DNA of 6,749 nt from Anaerolineales bacterium (GTDB lineage Bacteria > Chloroflexota > Anaerolineae > Anaerolineales > UBA4823): positions 1 to 6,749 of the forward strand of contig JALHTN010000632.1 of NCBI GenBank assembly GCA_022865865.1. Direction: 5' to 3'. The notes under the pieces were generated by a model, which worked only from the letters and a program-made list of their open reading frames with translations, was not told where the DNA came from and searched no databases. Each line of letters starts with the position of its first letter. The first letter of the stretch is position 1. Of this stretch, positions 1 through 6,749 are shown piece after piece. The translations under genes were made by a program, and so were the position numbers.

Positions 1-1394
1 AGCCAGGTTGGGTAGAACACGACCCGCTTGAAATCTGGGAATGCACGCAAGCTGTTGTTCGCCAGGCATTGGCCAAGAAAGATATTTCAGCCGATCAAGT
101 CCAGGCTATTGGTATTACCAACCAGCGCGAAACAACCTTGCTCTGGGATAAAAATACCGGGAAACCCTTTGGCAACGCCATCGTCTGGCAGGATACTCGC
201 ACAAAAGGGATCTGCGATAACTTGGCTCAGGATGGCGGCAGCGATCGATTTCGTCAACGTACTGGACTGCCTCTGGCAACCTATTTCTCCGCTCCCAAGA
301 TTATCTGGATTTTGGAGAATGTACCAGGTGCCAGAGCGGCAGCTGAACATGGTGATGCCCTGTTTGGCAATATCGATACCTGGTTAATCTGGTGCCTCAC
401 CGGAGGACCGGAAAGTAGTTCACACGTCACTGATGTAACCAATGCAAGCCGCACCCAGCTGATGAATCTAGAATCACTCGATTGGGATGAGGAAATTCTC
501 AGCACTTTCGCTATCCCTCGACAGATTCTGCCCAGGATTGTACCGTCAAGCGACCCTGAGACATGGGGAACCAGCACTCCAACAGGACCATTCGAAGCCT
601 TAATTCCAATTTGCGGCGACCTGGGTGACCAGCAGGCAGCTTTGGTTGGACAAACCTGCTTTCACTCTGGAGAAGCAAAAAACACCTACGGCACTGGCTG
701 CTTCCTGCTGCTCAATACAGGGGAAGAGCTGGTTGCCTCTGAAAGTGGTTTGCTGACCACTGTGGCTTACCAGTTTGGAAAGAAACCAGCGCACTACGCC
801 CTGGAAGGTTCCGTCGCCATCACAGGAGCTTTGGTCCAATGGCTGCGGGACAATCTGGGCTTGATCAAAGAATCCTCAGAAATTGAAGCGCTGGCGAACA
901 GTGTGAAGGATAATGGTGGGGTATATTTTGTCCCAGCATTATCCGGCTTGTTTGCCCCATACTGGCGGTCCGATGCACGCGGGGTTATTGCAGGTCTCAC
1001 AAGCTTTGTAAATAAAGGCCACATCGCTCGAGCCGCGTTGGAAGCTACTGCCTTCCAAACCCGAGAGGTCCTGGATGCCATGCAGGCTGATTCCGGTGTC
1101 GAGTTATCCCAGCTGAAAGTAGATGGAGGTATGGTGGTAAATGATATGCTGATGCAGTTCCAGGCGGATATTCTCGGCGTTACGGTAGTACGACCTAAAA
1201 TCTCCGAAACTACAGCATTGGGAGCTGCCTACGCAGCTGGACTGGCGGTTGGCTTTTGGGAAAACAGCGATGATCTGCGCACAAATTGGGAGCAGGAAAA
1301 AGCCTGGCATCCCCAAATGGATCCCATTACTCGTACAACCTTATTTACAGAGTGGAAAAAAGCAGTCACACGCACCTTCGATTGGGTTGAATAG
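1..1394 (+). CDS. glpK: Glycerol kinase (5'-truncated by window edge)
   Basis: Cytoplasmic FGGY-family kinase: ATP + glycerol gives sn-glycerol 3-phosphate. The first full codon is at position 3, so 463 residues are visible. The fragment opens with [12 protein letters not shown], which lies about 42 residues into E. coli GlpK as recalled, so only the N-terminal phosphate-binding segment is missing. Family marks (visible numbering): TNQRET at 39-44, whose Arg-Glu pair contacts glycerol; [16 protein letters not shown] with the catalytic-base Asp at 209; NTYGTGCF at 227-234; ALEGSV; APYW; VDGG at 373-376; and [14 protein letters not shown] near the end. The C-terminus is complete. The regulatory loop before GDQQ reads [12 protein letters not shown] instead of the E. 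coli GGKGGTR-type fructose-bisphosphate site, and it has no His for HPr phosphorylation. A TTG at 69 is internal and not the start. It is followed 34 bp later by glpD, presumably in one operon. The assignment is close to certain. Confidence 0.97.
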   Translation, partial: PGWVEHDPLEIWECTQAVVRQALAKKDISADQVQAIGITNQRETTLLWDKNTGKPFGNAIVWQDTRTKGICDNLAQDGGSDRFRQRTGLPLATYFSAPKIIWILENVPGARAAAEHGDALFGNIDTWLIWCLTGGPESSSHVTDVTNASRTQLMNLESLDWDEEILSTFAIPRQILPRIVPSSDPETWGTSTPTGPFEALIPICGDLGDQQAALVGQTCFHSGEAKNTYGTGCFLLLNTGEELVASESGLLTTVAYQFGKKPAHYALEGSVAITGALVQWLRDNLGLIKESSEIEALANSVKDNGGVYFVPALSGLFAPYWRSDARGVIAGLTSFVNKGHIARAALEATAFQTREVLDAMQADSGVELSQLKVDGGMVVNDMLMQFQADILGVTVVRPKISETTALGAAYAAGLAVGFWENSDDLRTNWEQEKAWHPQMDPITRTTLFTEWKKAVTRTFDWVE

Positions 1395-1428
1395 TGACTC
1401 GGAATCCGGTTGGTAAAGCGATCACTTC

Positions 1429-3117
1429 ATGAATCGTCAGGAAGTATTAGATCATCTTCGCAAGAATCCTCGGGTTTCAGTGCTCATTATCGGAGCTGGT
1501 GTAAACGGTATCGGTACATTTCGCGACCTCGCCTTCCAGGGTGTGGATGTGTTATTAGTGGACCGCAATGACTTTTGTTCCGGAGCCAGTGCAGGTTCAT
1601 CACATATGATCCACGGTGGAATTCGATATCTGGAAAACGGAGAATTTCGTTTGGTCAGGGAAGCGGTACAAGAACGAAATTACCTCATAAAGAATGCACC
1701 CCATTATGTAAAACCTCTCCCAACGATTATTCCTATTTTCAAACTGTTTTCAGGTCTGTTTAATGCACCATTGAAATTCTTCGGCTTGCTGGACAAACCC
1801 TCAGAAAGAGGCGCGCTCGTCATAAAGGTCGGGCTGATGCTCTATGATGCTTACACCGGTAAAGATAGGATAGTCCCCAAGCATCAATTCTTCTCACAGC
1901 AGGAAACCCGGAAAATATTCTCCGGGATCAATCCAGATGTAATTTATACCGCCAGATATTACGACGGTTTACTGCTTGCTCCTGAACGACTTTGTATCGA
2001 TATGCTGCTGGATGGGGAGCGCGCTAATCCGAACGCACATGCGTTGAATTACCTACCAGCCATTGGTTCAACAAAAAATACCATCACTCTAAAAGACCAA
2101 ATGACCGGGTATATCCTCGAAATTGAACCCAGGATTGTGATCAATGCTTCGGGACCGTGGATTGACATCACAAATGAGAAGCTGGGATATGAAACACAAT
2201 TTATCGGGGGTACCAAAGGTTCTCATCTTATCATCCATCATCCAGGCCTTCGCCAGTTAATCGGCGAGAATGAATTTTTCTTCGAGAATACGGATGGACG
2301 GATAGTGTTGATCTCCCCATTTGAAGATAAGGTCATGATCGGGACCACGGATTTACCAGTCAAAGATCCAGATTCTGTGCGTTGCACGGATGAAGAGATT
2401 GATTATTTCATCAACATGGTAAAGATCGTTTTTCCGGAGATTTCCATTGATCGTGATCAAATATTATTTACATTTTCCGGAGTCCGTCCATTACCAGCCA
2501 GTGAATCGACAACCACCGGTCAGATTAGCAGAGATCACAGCATACAAATTACCCCTCCTGGCGAGAAGTTTGCTTTTCCTATTTATCATCTGATCGGCGG
2601 GAAATGGACCTCGTTCCGGGCTTTCTCCGAAGAAGTAACGGATAAAGTATTGATTGAATTAGATCGCACTCGGAAAACGAGTACTTTGGAAATTGCGATA
2701 GGTGGGGGACGCGAATTTCCCCGGAATTCTAATGATTTCGAATCCTGGATTAATAACTCAGCATCCGCTACAGATTCTTCCAAGGAAAGTATCAGGATTT
2801 TACTTGCTAGATACGGTACTCGATCGGAGGAGTTCTTAATGCAAGGCTCAACCATTACAAATAAACAATTATCCAGTCTCCCTGAATTCACAAAAGAAGA
2901 AATCCTTCACCTTATCCAAACTGAGAAAGTTGTACACCTGGATGATTTTGTCCTCAGACGGTCGAATATCGCGAAATCGGGATTGTCCTCCGAGGCAGTA
3001 ATCGTTGAACTTGCAGAGATAATTGGGATTGGTCTGGGATGGACCAAGGCCCAGCTTGAATCTGAAATACGACGAACATCCGATATTCTCAAAGATTATC
3101 ATGGTGTCGAGATATGA
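1429..3117 (+). CDS. glpD: FAD-dependent glycerol-3-phosphate dehydrogenase (GlpD family)
   Basis: Oxidises sn-glycerol 3-phosphate to dihydroxyacetone phosphate, reducing FAD and then membrane quinones; peripheral on the inner face of the membrane. It has 562 residues, near the length of Bacillus-type GlpD and longer than the E. coli enzyme. Rossmann FAD motif VLIIGAGVNG ends at 27, then DRNDFCSGASAGSSHMIHGG and IRYLENGEF (to about 73), typical of GlpD/GlpA. FSGVRPLP lies at 349-356 and the second GlpD signature GGKWTSFR at 390-397. The C-terminal DAO_C-like helical domain (about 450-550) holds ARYG and DDFVLRRS at 505-512. At 175-188 the usual DDARL-like stretch reads YYDGLLLAPERL. The ATG at 1429 lies 34 bp after glpK and puts the FAD motif the usual short distance from the N-terminus; no clear Shine-Dalgarno is seen. 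It forms a pathway pair with GlpK. Family certain, exact electron acceptor inferred. Confidence 0.96.
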   Translation: MNRQEVLDHLRKNPRVSVLIIGAGVNGIGTFRDLAFQGVDVLLVDRNDFCSGASAGSSHMIHGGIRYLENGEFRLVREAVQERNYLIKNAPHYVKPLPTIIPIFKLFSGLFNAPLKFFGLLDKPSERGALVIKVGLMLYDAYTGKDRIVPKHQFFSQQETRKIFSGINPDVIYTARYYDGLLLAPERLCIDMLLDGERANPNAHALNYLPAIGSTKNTITLKDQMTGYILEIEPRIVINASGPWIDITNEKLGYETQFIGGTKGSHLIIHHPGLRQLIGENEFFFENTDGRIVLISPFEDKVMIGTTDLPVKDPDSVRCTDEEIDYFINMVKIVFPEISIDRDQILFTFSGVRPLPASESTTTGQISRDHSIQITPPGEKFAFPIYHLIGGKWTSFRAFSEEVTDKVLIELDRTRKTSTLEIAIGGGREFPRNSNDFESWINNSASATDSSKESIRILLARYGTRSEEFLMQGSTITNKQLSSLPEFTKEEILHLIQTEKVVHLDDFVLRRSNIAKSGLSSEAVIVELAEIIGIGLGWTKAQLESEIRRTSDILKDYHGVEI

Positions 3118-3156
3118 AATTTGGCTGACATTAATTTTCCCCACAGACTCCTAAAC

Positions 3157-3176
3157 AGAACAGATATTCTAGTTCT
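3157..3176. promoter_or_regulatory. Candidate operator dyad, SOS-box-like
   Basis: AGAACAGATATTCT (3157-3170) matches 11 of 14 positions of the Gram-positive LexA consensus CGAACRNRYGTTYC and is itself an imperfect dyad (AGAA/TTCT arms). A further GTTCT at 3172-3176 pairs with AGAAC at 3157-3161 as a wider inverted repeat. It sits exactly where the -35 element of the downstream promoter would be, with no recognisable -35 sequence, so a bound repressor would block initiation. The symmetry and position are seen; the identity of any regulator is inferred, and short matches like this arise by chance. Confidence 0.35.
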
Positions 3177-3185
3177 TGGTATAAT
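3177..3185 (+). promoter_or_regulatory. Extended -10 promoter for the MFS transporter unit
   Basis: TGGTATAAT is a perfect TATAAT hexamer (3180-3185) preceded by the TGn extension, which lets sigma-70-type polymerase start without a good -35. The expected start of transcription is near 3191-3193, leaving roughly 20 nt before the ATG at 3212. It lies in the 94 bp gap between glpD and the transporter, the only clear intergenic space in the first 5 kb, which supports a separate transcription unit starting here. Confidence 0.6.
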
Positions 3186-3211
3186 GGCTTTCATTTCTCT
3201 TGAGCAATCAT

Positions 3212-4486
3212 ATGAATTCTAAGCACACACAGAACTTGCGTTTTAATTTCACTGTCAATGTCCTGGATGGCGGCTTTTTCGGGGCCGCACTCGGTTTCGC
3301 TTCTTTTATCACCATCATCCCGCTATTCGTCAGCAATTTAACAGATTCGGCGGTCTTGATTGGTCTCATACCAGCGATTCACGCTGTTGGCTGGCAGCTG
3401 CCCCAATTGTTCACTGCCCCCCGAGTTTCAAGGTTGAGTAAATATAAAAACATGGCTTTAGTGATGACATTGAATGAACGATTACCTTTCGTAGGATTGG
3501 CAATCCTGGCCTGGTATTCTCCACAAATTGGCGTGAAGTGGTCTTTGATTCTGATATTTATTCTCTTGATCTGGCAGGGTTTCGGTGGGGGTTTCACTGC
3601 AACTGCCTGGCAGAGTTTAATTGCCAAGATTGTTCCCGTTAACCTGTACGGCAGATTTTTTGGGGTCCAATCGGCTGCAGCTACTTTTTTAATGGCTATT
3701 GCCGCAATTCTTGCGGGTCTGGTTCTGTCAGCTTATTACTATCCTTTGGATTTCACACTTTGTTTTCTTCTAGCAAGCGTAATGATGGTTTTCTCGTTCG
3801 TGTTCTTAGCATTGACTAAGGAGGAAGAGGTTCCTCCAATCAAGACGATGAACCAGGATGGAACCAGTTTTAGAGAAAGTCTGCGCACCATCCTGATTTC
3901 TGATAGAGATTTTCGCTGGTACGTGCTGGCTCGTATGCTCACTCAATTCGCCACGATGGGTTTTGCCTTCTATACAATCTATGCTGTGCGTGAGTTTGGA
4001 GTTGATGAGCGTTTGATCGGTTTTATGACCGGTCTGCTGCTTTTCACAGAGGTAGCAATGAACCCCCTCCTGGGTTGGCTTGGAGACCGGCGTGGGCATT
4101 TGTTAACTCTACAGATTGGTATTGTCGCCACCATTGCCAGTGTACTGTTAGCCATGGGTGCCCAAGGAGTCGCCTGGTTCTTTCCAATTTTCATTTTGGC
4201 AGGTATCGCTAATGTCGCCGCATGGACAGTTCCCCTTTCAATGACATTAGAATTCGGTTCGGAATCCCAAAGACCAGCCTATATCGGCTTATCAAACACT
4301 CTTGTGGCACCGGCCACGTTTATTGCACCTATCCTGGCCGGATTATTAATTGATAATATCAGCTACCAATCAGCATTCCTTCTATCTGGAGCAGCAGGAA
4401 TCGTGACATTGCTGGTGCTCATCATAGGAGTCAAAGATCCTCGAAAAAGGATAGAAGCACCTAGAGTTGCTTCCTCAACAGATTAA
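3212..4486 (+). CDS. Major facilitator superfamily transporter, substrate unknown
   Basis: Integral membrane protein of 424 residues with about 12 hydrophobic segments in two halves, separated by a charged central loop around 200-235 that begins after LALTKEEEVPP. Segments start near residue 18 (FGAALGFASFITIIPLFV) and run to about 410, ending in a short basic tail. The second half carries the MFS loop motif A, GWLGDRRG at 288-295, with Asp292. The first half has ERLPFVGLAILAW and GFGGGFTATAWQSL, common in small-molecule exporters of this superfamily. No signature fixes the substrate; drug or metabolite efflux is a guess. ATG 3212 is preferred over an in-frame TTG at 3200, because the promoter at 3177-3185 would leave only about 8 nt before the TTG. 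No strong ribosome site is visible for either. The next gene begins at or within 15 nt of its TAA, so the two are co-transcribed. Confidence 0.88.
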   Translation: MNSKHTQNLRFNFTVNVLDGGFFGAALGFASFITIIPLFVSNLTDSAVLIGLIPAIHAVGWQLPQLFTAPRVSRLSKYKNMALVMTLNERLPFVGLAILAWYSPQIGVKWSLILIFILLIWQGFGGGFTATAWQSLIAKIVPVNLYGRFFGVQSAAATFLMAIAAILAGLVLSAYYYPLDFTLCFLLASVMMVFSFVFLALTKEEEVPPIKTMNQDGTSFRESLRTILISDRDFRWYVLARMLTQFATMGFAFYTIYAVREFGVDERLIGFMTGLLLFTEVAMNPLLGWLGDRRGHLLTLQIGIVATIASVLLAMGAQGVAWFFPIFILAGIANVAAWTVPLSMTLEFGSESQRPAYIGLSNTLVAPATFIAPILAGLLIDNISYQSAFLLSGAAGIVTLLVLIIGVKDPRKRIEAPRVASSTD

Positions 4487-5098
4487 TTGAGAAATGGAAT
4501 TGTGATCGATACGATAAAGCTCTATCTATCTGCAGCGAATGATTTATCGGCTGAGCGAGATCTGGTGAGCCGCGTCGTAGCAGAGATACCAGTCACTTTA
4601 GGCTGGAAAATCAACCTATCACCCATTGGTAACAAGGCTTTTGATGAGAGATTAATCCTGGAAACTGATTTACATCTGATATTACTTGGAGAAGATATTC
4701 GTGCCCCGATCGGATTTGAATGGTACCTATCGCGACAAGTTGGTCGCAAACCAGTTTTCTTGATCAAAGATCATATTCTTCGCACCCTTGCTGCGGGAGA
4801 TTTCCTAAGAACAATCTCGAACTACCCAAAAATCCTCTTTTACCACTCATTGGCAGATTTTCGCAAACAAGTACTCAATCATATCGGGCAGCATTTATTA
4901 GAACAGGCAGAATTCTTCACCATCAAATCAGAAGAATTTGAAAATTTATCAAAATTCTTAGAAGATTTAGAAGAAATCGAAACAGAAATCCTGGATAATG
5001 TGACCGGTGAGGACAGCATTATCCTCACTCGTGAACGCTTTACTCCCAAAGGTGGGGTTTTGATCCAACTCCTGGAAGATGAACAAAATCCAGAATAA
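4487..5098 (+). CDS. Uncharacterised protein with DUF4062/TIR-like N-terminal fold
   Basis: Soluble acidic protein of 203 residues (TTG start at 4487, directly abutting the transporter TAA) or 198 residues (GTG at 4502). No signal peptide or membrane segment. Residues 10-27 (IKLYLSAANDLSAERDLV) resemble the opening of DUF4062 proteins, which typically reads FxSSxxDLxxERxxV. Residues 59-95 contain DLHLILLGEDI, then GFEW with Glu78, then GRKPVFLIKD: the strand, helix bearing a Glu, and K/R-P-V strand seen in DUF4062 and TIR-like Rossmann folds. The C-terminal third (from about 140) is helical and strongly acidic (EEFENLSKFLEDLEEIETEI), possibly a coiled coil. Neither start has a convincing ribosome site; coupling to the upstream stop is likely. 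It overlaps the following micro-ORF by one base. The open frame and its conserved-looking core make it a real gene; the fold is pattern recognition from memory, and the function is unknown. Confidence 0.75.
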   Translation: MRNGIVIDTIKLYLSAANDLSAERDLVSRVVAEIPVTLGWKINLSPIGNKAFDERLILETDLHLILLGEDIRAPIGFEWYLSRQVGRKPVFLIKDHILRTLAAGDFLRTISNYPKILFYHSLADFRKQVLNHIGQHLLEQAEFFTIKSEEFENLSKFLEDLEEIETEILDNVTGEDSIILTRERFTPKGGVLIQLLEDEQNPE

Positions 5099-5181
5099 TG
5101 CGCTCAAACATTCACGATAATAGTCAGAAGCAGGAGTTGAAATGGAATGAGCACCGCTGGGAAGAAGAACTTAAAAAATAA
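5098..5181 (+). CDS. Micro-ORF of 27 codons, translationally coupled (hypothetical)
   Basis: ATG at 5098 overlaps the stop of the preceding gene as TAATG, the classic re-initiation arrangement, and the frame stays open to a TAA at 5179-5181. The predicted peptide is charged and probably one amphipathic helix: Trp16 and Trp21 sit among Lys/Glu (LKWNEHRWEEELKK at its end). No family is recognised. An internal AGGAG at 5132-5136 precedes other ATGs: 5142 (stops after two codons) and 5147 (15 codons), neither convincing. The start overlap supports translation, but an ORF this short can occur by chance. Confidence 0.35.
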   Translation: MRSNIHDNSQKQELKWNEHRWEEELKK

Positions 5182-5236
5182 CAACTTCTATTAAATAAAA
5201 GCTCCTCCAAAGAACTGCAACCAATTAATCAAATTT

Positions 5237-6749
5237 ATGAGCCTAAACCAACTATTGAGCCACTGGCGCTCAGAACCATCGATATATACAAATATTACTG
5301 AATGGCGGAAAATTAACCCAAGATTGGCTGTATATGATCCAATGCCCGAGGACATCATTCCCGAATTGGTCGAAGTACTGCAAAATCGTGGTATTAAGAA
5401 TCTATACACGCATCAAAACATTACCTGGGATTATTCAAATAACCATCAAAACGTGGTTGTTGTTACCGGAACAGCAAGTGGAAAATCGTTAGCCTACAAT
5501 TTACCAGTTTTAAACAATTTACTCAAAAATGAAACAGCACGGGCACTATATATTTTTCCAACCAAAGCTTTAAGTCAAGACCAATGTCAAGATCTTGTGG
5601 AAATCACTCGATCTTTAGAAAATAGCAACCTCGATAAACCTTCAAGTCCCCCCGATCAACAGATAAATCAATTATTTCCAATTAAGATCGGAGTTTATGA
5701 TGGCGATACGAAACCAAAAGATCGCCCTGGAATCCAGGATAATGCACGTATTTTAATCACCAATCCAGATATGCTGCATATGGGAATATTGCCTCACCAT
5801 ACGCGCTGGGCTGATTTTTTTGCAGAACTTGAATACATAATTATCGATGAAATTCACACTTATCGAGGTGTGTTTGGCTCGCATGTTGCCAACGTTATTA
5901 GACGCTTAAAAAGGATATCAAAATTTTATGGATCCAAACCCCGCTTCATATTGACCTCGGCCACCATTTCTAATCCAGAAGAACTAGCCCGGGATTTGAT
6001 CGAAGAACCAGTTCAATTAGCCGATCAAGATGGATCAGCACGCGGTCCGATTAACTTCCTTATATATAACCCACCCATCGTCAATGAAGATCTTGGCCTG
6101 CGGAGAAGCGCGCTGCTGGAGAGTGTCCGCCTCGCCGAGGATTTATACACATATAATATCCAAACCATCATTTTTGGCAGATCCAGGAGAAATATTGAGT
6201 TGATATTGACGTATCTTCGCCAGAATCTTGGGTTGGGGAAGGATGGGAATAATATTAATATTTCCAAACTTGGAGGGGTAATAGAGACGATCAGGGGTTA
6301 TCGGAGTGGTTATCTTCCAAAGGATCGCAGGGTTATTGAAGAAGGTTTACGGACAGGCAAAGTACGCACGGTTGTTGCCACCAATGCTCTTGAATTAGGT
6401 ATTGATATTGGTGAGATGAATGCATCAATTTTGGCAGGTTATCCAGGGTCTATAGCCTCCACCTGGCAGCAGGCAGGTCGAGCGGGCCGCGGTGAGGATC
6501 CGTCACTAGTTGTGTTCGTCACAACCGCAAGCCCCCTGGACCAGTTCTTCGCTCAAAATCCCCAATACTTCTTCGATCGCTCACCAGAAAATGCTTTAAT
6601 CAACCCTGATAACTTGTTGATCCTATTAGCCCACCTTCGTTGCGCACTTTTCGAATTACCATTTGAAGAAAACGAGGTTTTCGGGAAATTCCCCAGAGAA
6701 TCGCTTGAAGAGTTATTAGATTTGCTTACTCAACAAGGGCAGGTCCATA
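5237..6749 (+). CDS. mrfA: DEXH-box DNA helicase, MrfA/YprA (Hrq1-like) family, 3'-truncated by window edge
   Basis: Superfamily 2 ATP-dependent DNA helicase; the Bacillus homologue MrfA acts with the nuclease MrfB in mitomycin C damage repair. The frame is open from ATG 5237 to the window end (504 codons); Bacillus MrfA is about 750, so roughly the last third, including the DUF1998 region with its four-Cys metal site, lies outside. Motifs: Q-like LYTHQ at 56-60; Walker A TGTASGKS at 77-84 (Lys83); Ia FPTKALSQDQ; TNPDMLHMGILPHHTRW; DEIH at 204-207 followed by TYRGVFGSHVANVIRRLKRI, diagnostic of this family; TSATI at 240-244; IRGYRSGYLPKDRR; VVATNALELGIDI at 379-391; QQAGRAGR at 411-418; then YFFDRSPENALINPDNL. 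About 20 extra residues rich in Pro/Gln (DKPSSPPDQQ) lie after motif Ia. ATG 5237 is the only good start: an in-frame stop lies at 5192-5194 and no ATG/GTG/TTG intervenes. No strong ribosome site. The 55 bp gap from the micro-ORF has no clear promoter or terminator, so co-transcription is plausible. Confidence 0.93.
   Translation, partial: MSLNQLLSHWRSEPSIYTNITEWRKINPRLAVYDPMPEDIIPELVEVLQNRGIKNLYTHQNITWDYSNNHQNVVVVTGTASGKSLAYNLPVLNNLLKNETARALYIFPTKALSQDQCQDLVEITRSLENSNLDKPSSPPDQQINQLFPIKIGVYDGDTKPKDRPGIQDNARILITNPDMLHMGILPHHTRWADFFAELEYIIIDEIHTYRGVFGSHVANVIRRLKRISKFYGSKPRFILTSATISNPEELARDLIEEPVQLADQDGSARGPINFLIYNPPIVNEDLGLRRSALLESVRLAEDLYTYNIQTIIFGRSRRNIELILTYLRQNLGLGKDGNNINISKLGGVIETIRGYRSGYLPKDRRVIEEGLRTGKVRTVVATNALELGIDIGEMNASILAGYPGSIASTWQQAGRAGRGEDPSLVVFVTTASPLDQFFAQNPQYFFDRSPENALINPDNLLILLAHLRCALFELPFEENEVFGKFPRESLEELLDLLTQQGQVH

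Noticed and set aside
69..71. TTG as the start of glycerol kinase
   Set aside because: The frame is open upstream to the window edge and encodes [12 protein letters not shown], a conserved internal GlpK segment, so the gene begins before this window.
28..387. Open frame of 119 codons overlapping glpK in another frame
   Set aside because: It lies wholly inside the confidently coding glpK frame and its translation resembles no family; the antisense frames over glpK, glpD, the transporter and the helicase were dropped for the same reason.
3118..3156. Search for a terminator after glpD
   Set aside because: No GC-rich hairpin followed by a T run is present; the TTAATTTTCC tract has no stem before it.
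4491..5148. Ten-base direct repeat GAAATGGAAT at 4491-4500 and 5139-5148
   Set aside because: Both copies are near possible start sites, but the match does not extend in register and a ten-base repeat in several kilobases is expected by chance.
5147..5194. 15-codon ORF preceded by AGGAG at 5132, in the helicase frame
   Set aside because: It ends at a stop 42 bp before the helicase ATG, overlaps the micro-ORF, has a 10-base spacer and encodes a low-complexity Lys/Asn peptide; no support beyond the AGGAG.
5182..5236. Separate promoter for the helicase in the AT-rich gap (TATTAAAT-like stretch)
   Set aside because: AT-rich sequence gives weak -10 look-alikes, but no paired -35 or TGn extension is found, so it is not called.

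Overview
The window holds five protein genes and one micro-ORF, all on the + strand, with no RNA genes, mobile elements or CRISPR arrays. The base composition is moderate in GC. Shine-Dalgarno sequences are weak or absent and TTG/GTG starts are plausible. Together with the gene families, this suggests an environmental bacterium, most likely a Chloroflexota (Anaerolineae-type) lineage. That placement is an inference from gene style; no phylogenetic marker is present.

Region 1 (1-3117) is a glycerol-use operon. It has the 3' nine-tenths of glpK (glycerol kinase), then after 34 bp a complete glpD (FAD-dependent glycerol-3-phosphate dehydrogenase). GlpK phosphorylates glycerol and GlpD oxidises the product to dihydroxyacetone phosphate, passing electrons to the membrane quinone pool. 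The GlpK loop that binds the allosteric inhibitor fructose-1,6-bisphosphate in E. coli is not conserved here.

Region 2 (3118-3211) is a short intergenic gap with a strong extended -10 promoter element (TGGTATAAT). A dyad overlaps its -35 position and resembles a Gram-positive SOS/LexA box.

Region 3 (3212-6749) is a second, tightly packed unit: an MFS transporter; an unrecognised protein resembling DUF4062/TIR-like nucleotide-binding folds, starting at or just after the transporter stop; a 27-codon micro-ORF whose ATG overlaps that protein's stop; and, 55 bp later, the first 504 codons of a DEXH helicase of the MrfA/YprA (Hrq1-like) family, cut by the window end. MrfA acts in mitomycin-type DNA damage repair in Bacillus. 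A transporter, a TIR-like protein and a repair helicase behind an SOS-like operator is the most interesting arrangement here. A shared function is a hypothesis only.
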